Source: Candidatus Dadabacteria bacterium (GTDB lineage Bacteria > Desulfobacterota_D > UBA1144 > Nemesobacterales > UBA2774). Taken from it: a stretch of 17,546 nt of DNA. The stretch is from positions 1 to 17,546 of the forward strand of contig JAGVLR010000125.1 in NCBI GenBank assembly GCA_020054175.1. The letters run 5' to 3'. The notes under the pieces are model-generated. The model searched no databases, was not told the DNA's origin, and saw nothing but the letters and a program-made list of their open reading frames with translations. Every line of letters begins with the position of its first letter. Within the stretch, counting starts at the first letter, position 1. The position numbers and the translations under genes were made by a program. Below are positions 13,339 to 17,546 of the stretch, piece by piece.

Positions 13339-14439
13339 ATGAATCCAAGCCAGATGCAGCCCGGGCCGCCACAATCAGATCACACACACGAAAGCAATAG
13401 AAGTTATAGCGAGCCCTCTTCCCCGAGAGCGATTATAAACATCCACGGCCTCGTAATAGAATGCATATCCGAATCCCCCGGGCTGGTGAGCGCCATGGTA
13501 AGGCCGTTCAAATTTTTCAGGACAGATTCCGGACAGCCGTCGGTAACCGTAACGGCGGTGGAGTCGGAGCCGCCCTACTCTTCCTTCCCGAGCGTCGCGT
13601 CGAGCTTTTCGACGCCGAGGAACATCGTGTTCACGAGGGGCGATACGAAAATCATAGACTACTTCGGGAAAGGCTTAGTGATCGCGGATGATAACGGCCG
13701 GAAGCACACGATTTACGGGACAGATCCGAATTTTCTCCAGGAGGCGTTTTATCTCCTCGTTCTCTCCCTCCTCGGGCAATACTGCGACGAGAAGGGAATT
13801 CTCAGAATCCACGCCCTAACTTTTTCCCTGAACGATACGGCTGTAATCTTTTCGGCGCAGTCGGGCGGCGGGAAATCGACGATGGCGTTTTCCGTTCTGG
13901 AAAAGGAAGGATTCAAGCTCATATCGGACGACGAAGCGCTCGTGGACGGGGACGGCAGCGTGCTCCCACTTCCCATCCGCATGGGTACGCTCGACGAGGC
14001 GCGGATAAGCTCTATCCCTCCCGAATATGTTTACCGCATAGATCGTATGGAGTTCGGCGGAAAATATTTTATAGATATAGACTACTGGGAAGACAGGCTC
14101 GAACGGCGGCTCCTTAAAAAGAAAATCCTCTTTTCCGTAAAAAGGCTGATTAACGGAAATCCCTATATAGAAAGGTCGTCCTGGTTCGACACACTGAAAA
14201 CGCTCATGAGCGCGGCCGTGATAGGACTCGGGCTTTACCAGGGCATGGAATTCGTATTCAACAACGGGCCCGGCGAGATTTTCTCGCGCGTGCCTGTTTT
14301 CGGAAGGCGGCTCTACGCTGCGCTCAAACTGGCGGCGACAGCCGAGAGCTACAAAATATTCCTGGGCAGAGACCATGCGGAAAATATAAAAGTGATGGAA
14401 GAGTTTCTAAGGAAAATACAGGCCGGTGCAGAGCGATGA
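13339..14439 (+). CDS. HprK-like P-loop kinase of unknown substrate
   Basis: A 366-aa protein whose central part resembles the catalytic domain of HPr serine kinase/phosphorylase. The segment RIHALTFSLNDTAVI leads into Walker A AQSGGGKST (173-181), and GFKLISDDEALV (191-202) matches the HprK pattern in which paired aspartates (D197, D198) follow the P-loop by about 20 residues. An N-terminal region of about 130 residues and the C-terminal half have no fold I recognise, and no HPr gene is visible. HprK-like proteins of this sort occur in polysaccharide and ribosomal-peptide clusters, usually without proven substrates. ATG 13339 is the first start after the promoter but has no ribosome site; the first 30 residues are low-complexity (Pro, Ser, Gln), so the true start could be later. 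The last four bases (ATGA) overlap the glycosyltransferase, so the two are translationally coupled. First gene of the operon. Confidence 0.75.
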   Translation: MNPSQMQPGPPQSDHTHESNRSYSEPSSPRAIINIHGLVIECISESPGLVSAMVRPFKFFRTDSGQPSVTVTAVESEPPYSSFPSVASSFSTPRNIVFTRGDTKIIDYFGKGLVIADDNGRKHTIYGTDPNFLQEAFYLLVLSLLGQYCDEKGILRIHALTFSLNDTAVIFSAQSGGGKSTMAFSVLEKEGFKLISDDEALVDGDGSVLPLPIRMGTLDEARISSIPPEYVYRIDRMEFGGKYFIDIDYWEDRLERRLLKKKILFSVKRLINGNPYIERSSWFDTLKTLMSAAVIGLGLYQGMEFVFNNGPGEIFSRVPVFGRRLYAALKLAATAESYKIFLGRDHAENIKVMEEFLRKIQAGAER

Positions 14440-15437
14440 ACCGAAGAGTAGAGATTTCACTCATAGTGCTCACGTATAACCGGCCGGGGCCGCTCAAACG
14501 ATGCCTCGAATCGATAGCCGCTATCGATATGGGCCGGACCTCATTCGAGGTTATAGTCGTCGACGACGGCTCGGCTCTCGACAATAAAAGCGTAATCGAT
14601 GAATTCGACGGCAGACTCGAAGTCAGATATCTCCGGAAAGCGAGAGGCGGCGTAGCCTCGGCCAGGAACCACGGCGGCGTCAATGCCGAAGGAGAGCTGA
14701 TAGCGTTCATAGCGGACGACTATATCCTTCCCGTGAATTACGTGAAAGACACGGCCGGATTCCTCGCCGCGAACCCTGACTCATACATCATAACGCACAA
14801 CATACTCCCGACCGGCCCGAGCATATTCAGATACGTGCAGAGGCTTTACTACCAGATGACCCTCCTTCAGAGGTTCAGCGGTAAAGATTTCCGAAGCGGC
14901 GTTCTCGAGAGTTTCGACCTTCCCCCTTCGCGGGCGGCGGTATTCAGGAAAGAGATGTTCGACATCACCGGATGGTTTAACGAGGGGCTTCTCACAGGTG
15001 AGGACGGCGAGCTCGGAATGAGGATGGCCGCCGAGGGAATACCCGTATATTTTTTCGTCGACAAATATATCAGGCATTGGGAAGAAAAAGACCTTTCCGG
15101 TTATCTGGAGCAGAGAACCCGATACGGGGCGAGCTTTTACAGGGTCTTAAAGGAAAAGAGGGGAAACCGAATGACGGAGCCCTCTCTCAGGGGAATCATC
15201 AAGTCCATTTCGGAAAGATATTTCTCGTGGCTCAGGCTTTCGTTTACGCTCAAAAGAAAAGCGGAATATATTCTCCTGACTCCGTTCACCATTCTCTTCC
15301 TGTCATTTTACTATTGGGGATTCTATGCCGAATCGAGAAGAACGATCCCCTCGGCCGGAGTCGTCGCGGCGCCTGATAAAGAGCTGCAGAGCGGAGCTCA
15401 AAATGAATCCCGAAAGACTAGCCTGAATACAGAATAA
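14436..15437 (+). CDS. Family 2 glycosyltransferase, membrane-anchored
   Basis: A 333-aa GT-A-fold glycosyltransferase expected to move a sugar from a nucleotide-sugar to an unknown acceptor on the cytoplasmic face of the membrane. The N-terminus ISLIVLTYNRPGPLKRCLESI (with NR) is typical of GT2. The nucleotide-binding acids are in VVDDGS (41-46); the metal-binding site is FIADDYILP, with D94-D95 in place of a classical DxD. The likely catalytic-base region is LTGEDGELGMRM (E189, D190). A hydrophobic segment near 279-295 (ILLTPFTILFLSFYYW) is a likely membrane anchor. The start overlaps the stop of the kinase gene by four bases, and the stop overlaps the next gene by one base (TAATG). The sugar and acceptor are unknown. 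Confidence 0.9.
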   Translation: MNRRVEISLIVLTYNRPGPLKRCLESIAAIDMGRTSFEVIVVDDGSALDNKSVIDEFDGRLEVRYLRKARGGVASARNHGGVNAEGELIAFIADDYILPVNYVKDTAGFLAANPDSYIITHNILPTGPSIFRYVQRLYYQMTLLQRFSGKDFRSGVLESFDLPPSRAAVFRKEMFDITGWFNEGLLTGEDGELGMRMAAEGIPVYFFVDKYIRHWEEKDLSGYLEQRTRYGASFYRVLKEKRGNRMTEPSLRGIIKSISERYFSWLRLSFTLKRKAEYILLTPFTILFLSFYYWGFYAESRRTIPSAGVVAAPDKELQSGAQNESRKTSLNTE

Positions 15438-16816
15438 TGACCCTGAAAGAGGCCGTCTTCAGAATCTCCACACACCCTGCCTTGAGCCCCGTGGGGAGGT
15501 CTTTCTACTTTCTCTGCGAGCGAGTGCTCTCCCGCACATTCCAGGGCTTTCCCGAAATACGCTCCGCGTACGTTTCAGGGAGCATGTCCGAGGGCGACAT
15601 CGTACCGGGGCTGAGCGATATAGACTGCGTCATAACGATCGACGACCTCGGCGCAAGGGAAGAATACGAGCTTATGACGGAGCTCGAACGAAAGATAAGA
15701 TACAGGATGCCCCCCCTTGGCAAGGATAAAGTAGGAGTTCACGTAGTCGCTTATTCTTCCGCCGAGTGGTTCCTTCTCGGCGGCCTCTTTCTCGGTAAAA
15801 AGGCTGGAAAACCGCGAAAGCTCTTCGGAAGGAATGAGAGAAAACCTGATCACAAACTAAGTGGAAGAATAAAGGCGCTTCACCATCTCTATAAGGCATT
15901 CTGGAAGATAATAAACCTCCAGGACAGCACCCTGAAGCCCTCGCGGAACCCTCTCGAACCGGAGTTAACGAAACGTATCATCGAAAGGACGATGATCACC
16001 CTGGATCATGCGATAGAAGAGGTGGAAACCGGCAGCGTACCCGAAGAGTATTCCGTTCTGAGAGACCACGCCCGCGAATCGTGGAAGCTATTCAAAGCGA
16101 CAGGCGACGAATCAAAACATATAGAAATGCTGGCTATGCTTCTTCATCTTTTCGACGTAGCCGCCGGAGCGGTTTACGAAAGTGCGACACCAGGCGGCGG
16201 ATATCCTTCCGGCGATGTTGAACCGGTCGGCGAGATAATGATCCTGCCGGCGGAGATTACAGACATCGTGCCTGTTATTCAGCAGCATCAAAATGATAAG
16301 GATGGAGTTGTATACACAAACGTTAATAAAACTGATATATTCCTGTTTAATTCCGCGAACTGCGAGCTGTCGGCAGCCATTATCAAATACTATAAAAGAA
16401 TCGGGGAACGCGGCCTCAGGATCATGTCGATAGAAAGATTCCGGCAGTTTTATCTCAATTTTTCGGAGCAGGCGGCCGTCGATCTTTTCAGCGGCGAACC
16501 GTACACCCTCATGGGAATACGCGACCCTGAGGCACTTCTACTGGATGCGTATTCGATACTGCCGCAGCTGAGGTCCCCCAGGAACTGGAAATCCGGGGAG
16601 AGGTACGAATCGTTTCGCGGCAAGGCCGAGAGAATTTTCCAGACGCTTGCGGCCGGCCGCCCCGGGGAACAGGTTTCATCTACTGCCCGGATAGAAAAGC
16701 ACGGCCTGCCCCGGGACGATTACGGCAGGTTCGCCGATTTGAGAGAGCTGTCGCAGGCGCTCACGTCCGGGCTCCGCGAATTCATATCTTCGGGGTATGT
16801 GGAGGCGCATGATTAA
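15437..16816 (+). CDS. Nucleotidyltransferase-domain protein (pol-beta superfamily)
   Basis: A 459-aa soluble-looking protein. Residues about 40-110 carry the polymerase-beta-type nucleotidyltransferase signature: GSMSEGD at 48-54 followed by SDIDCVI, giving the G48-S49 and D61-x-D63 pair that binds metal and NTP. The third carboxylate usually on the next strand is not obvious; the equivalent strand appears to be VGVHVVAYS (99-107), with His rather than Asp. Residues about 115-459, mostly helical in appearance, match no family I know, so the protein could transfer a nucleotide to a sugar, protein or small molecule, or could be a regulatory domain. Start ATG 15437 shares a base with the previous stop. 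The last eight bases overlap the next gene. It is the third of four coupled genes. Confidence 0.7.
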   Translation: MTLKEAVFRISTHPALSPVGRSFYFLCERVLSRTFQGFPEIRSAYVSGSMSEGDIVPGLSDIDCVITIDDLGAREEYELMTELERKIRYRMPPLGKDKVGVHVVAYSSAEWFLLGGLFLGKKAGKPRKLFGRNERKPDHKLSGRIKALHHLYKAFWKIINLQDSTLKPSRNPLEPELTKRIIERTMITLDHAIEEVETGSVPEEYSVLRDHARESWKLFKATGDESKHIEMLAMLLHLFDVAAGAVYESATPGGGYPSGDVEPVGEIMILPAEITDIVPVIQQHQNDKDGVVYTNVNKTDIFLFNSANCELSAAIIKYYKRIGERGLRIMSIERFRQFYLNFSEQAAVDLFSGEPYTLMGIRDPEALLLDAYSILPQLRSPRNWKSGERYESFRGKAERIFQTLAAGRPGEQVSSTARIEKHGLPRDDYGRFADLRELSQALTSGLREFISSGYVEAHD

Positions 16817-17546
16817 GACAGGCTTCGTCATACTCTTAACCGGAGCGCCGTATAGACTCGACGAGTCTCTCCGCAGCATAACAGCGCAGGCCGAAAAGAA
16901 CGCCGGAATAATATGCATCATTGACGAGGCCCGGAGGGAACAGGCCTCTGAAATCATCGAACGGAGCCGCGCCGCTGTAACCGTTATCTATTCCGACCTC
17001 GCTTCGGAAGGCCCCGGCGGAGCCCTGAACAGTGCCATATCCCTTTCGGGAGGCGACGCCGTATTCCTCATAACCCAGGCGGTAGCGCTTCCTCCGGGGT
17101 TCGTCGCAGCCTGCATGGAAAAGCTCCACTCCGGTAGCTCCGTCGGACTTGTCTACGGAAGCTACATAGAAGAAAATGGAGATGGCGGGGAAGTCTTGAT
17201 AGACGCCCGCACAGATAATTACGACTACGCCGAATCGTCTCACGTTGGCCCCGTGCGCGCCATAAAGAAAGAAGTCTTCGACTCCATAGGGTATTACGAC
17301 CCGGCCCTCAAATATGCCTTCGACTACAGCCTCAGGTTGAAAATATTCGAGAAATACGACATTGCTGCGGTCGAGGGAGCGGTATACAGGGTGCTCCATA
17401 CAGGGGATGAGGCCAGTCATGACCCTACCCGCCCGCGTGAGCCATACACGCTTTACACCCCGGAGAAAGAAGCCGAGTTCAGGGAGGCCTGCTACGCCTC
17501 GCTGAAAAGGCGCGGTGCGTTTCTTACGCAGCAGCCCGCCCGCGCC
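16809..17546 (+). CDS. GT-A-like glycosyltransferase-related protein with eroded motifs (3' end outside window)
   Basis: At least 246 aa, read from ATG 16809 and still open at the last base. The overall pattern is that of a family 2 glycosyltransferase: an N-terminal strand and helix (GFVILLTGAPYRLDESLRSITAQ, in pieces), a middle segment ending LPPGF, the recurring phrase VRAIKKEVFDSIGYYDP, then YAFDYSLRLKIFEKY. The acidic motifs are changed, however: DDGS is IIDEAR (37-42), the DxD position before LPPGF reads TQA (89-91), and the usual ED pair reads FDYS (171-174). It may be a non-catalytic partner or use another chemistry. GGAGG (16801-16805) precedes the ATG, which overlaps the previous gene by eight bases. 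The residues beyond the window could alter this view. Confidence 0.7.
   Translation, partial: MIKTGFVILLTGAPYRLDESLRSITAQAEKNAGIICIIDEARREQASEIIERSRAAVTVIYSDLASEGPGGALNSAISLSGGDAVFLITQAVALPPGFVAACMEKLHSGSSVGLVYGSYIEENGDGGEVLIDARTDNYDYAESSHVGPVRAIKKEVFDSIGYYDPALKYAFDYSLRLKIFEKYDIAAVEGAVYRVLHTGDEASHDPTRPREPYTLYTPEKEAEFREACYASLKRRGAFLTQQPARA

Noticed and set aside
13206..13400. 64-codon open frame before the kinase operon
   Set aside because: It spans the predicted promoter, lacks a ribosome site and overlaps the start of the HprK-like gene in another frame.
1..17546. tRNA, rRNA, CRISPR array, insertion sequence or phage genes
   Set aside because: No cloverleaf-type T-arm motif in spacers, no regularly spaced repeats, no transposase or integrase motifs in any translated frame I examined.

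Overview
The window looks like a piece of a bacterial chromosome from a diderm (Gram-negative-type) organism with a moderately GC-rich genome. Evidence for a bacterium is recF, a complete minCDE operon, a sigma-54 two-component system and good sigma-70-type promoters. Evidence for a diderm is a type IV prepilin peptidase next to an NtrC-type regulator and a HemY-type protoporphyrinogen oxidase. Isoleucine is written mostly as ATA and arginine often as AGG, which is unusual for a GC-rich bacterium. The closest style I can suggest is an uncultured deltaproteobacterium-like (Desulfobacterota-like) lineage. This is a weak guess, and nothing here fixes the taxon.

Layout: (1) 1-863, minus: 5' part of recF, running out of the window. 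(2) 864-993: a compact divergent promoter region. (3) 994-6899, plus: a CDC48/VCP-type tandem AAA+ ATPase overlapping a prepilin peptidase, then a membrane histidine kinase overlapping its sigma-54-activating response regulator. (4) 6960-8381, plus: protoporphyrinogen oxidase, probably leaderless. (5) 8385-9500, minus: a DUF4126 membrane protein and a SlyD-like FKBP prolyl isomerase, each with its own promoter. (6) 9718-10944, plus: an SDR oxidoreductase and a small exported protein. (7) 10945-11399: 455 bases without a credible gene, containing stem-loops. (8) 11400-13066, minus: minC-minD-minE. (9) 13067-13338: a divergent regulatory region with a nested inverted repeat. (10) 13339-17546, plus: a tightly overlapping operon of an HprK-like P-loop kinase, a GT2 glycosyltransferase, a pol-beta-type nucleotidyltransferase-domain protein and a second GT-A-like protein whose acidic motifs are eroded. 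It continues past the window.

How the parts work together: most of the window is housekeeping (recombination repair, division-site placement, heme synthesis, protein folding). The prepilin peptidase and the kinase/regulator pair suggest regulated type IV pilus or type II secretion functions. The most unusual parts are the archaeal/eukaryotic-type CDC48 ATPase translationally coupled to a prepilin peptidase, and the terminal kinase/glycosyltransferase/nucleotidyltransferase cluster. That cluster reads like an undescribed glycan- or peptide-modification system, and its four genes are packed with 1-8 base overlaps.
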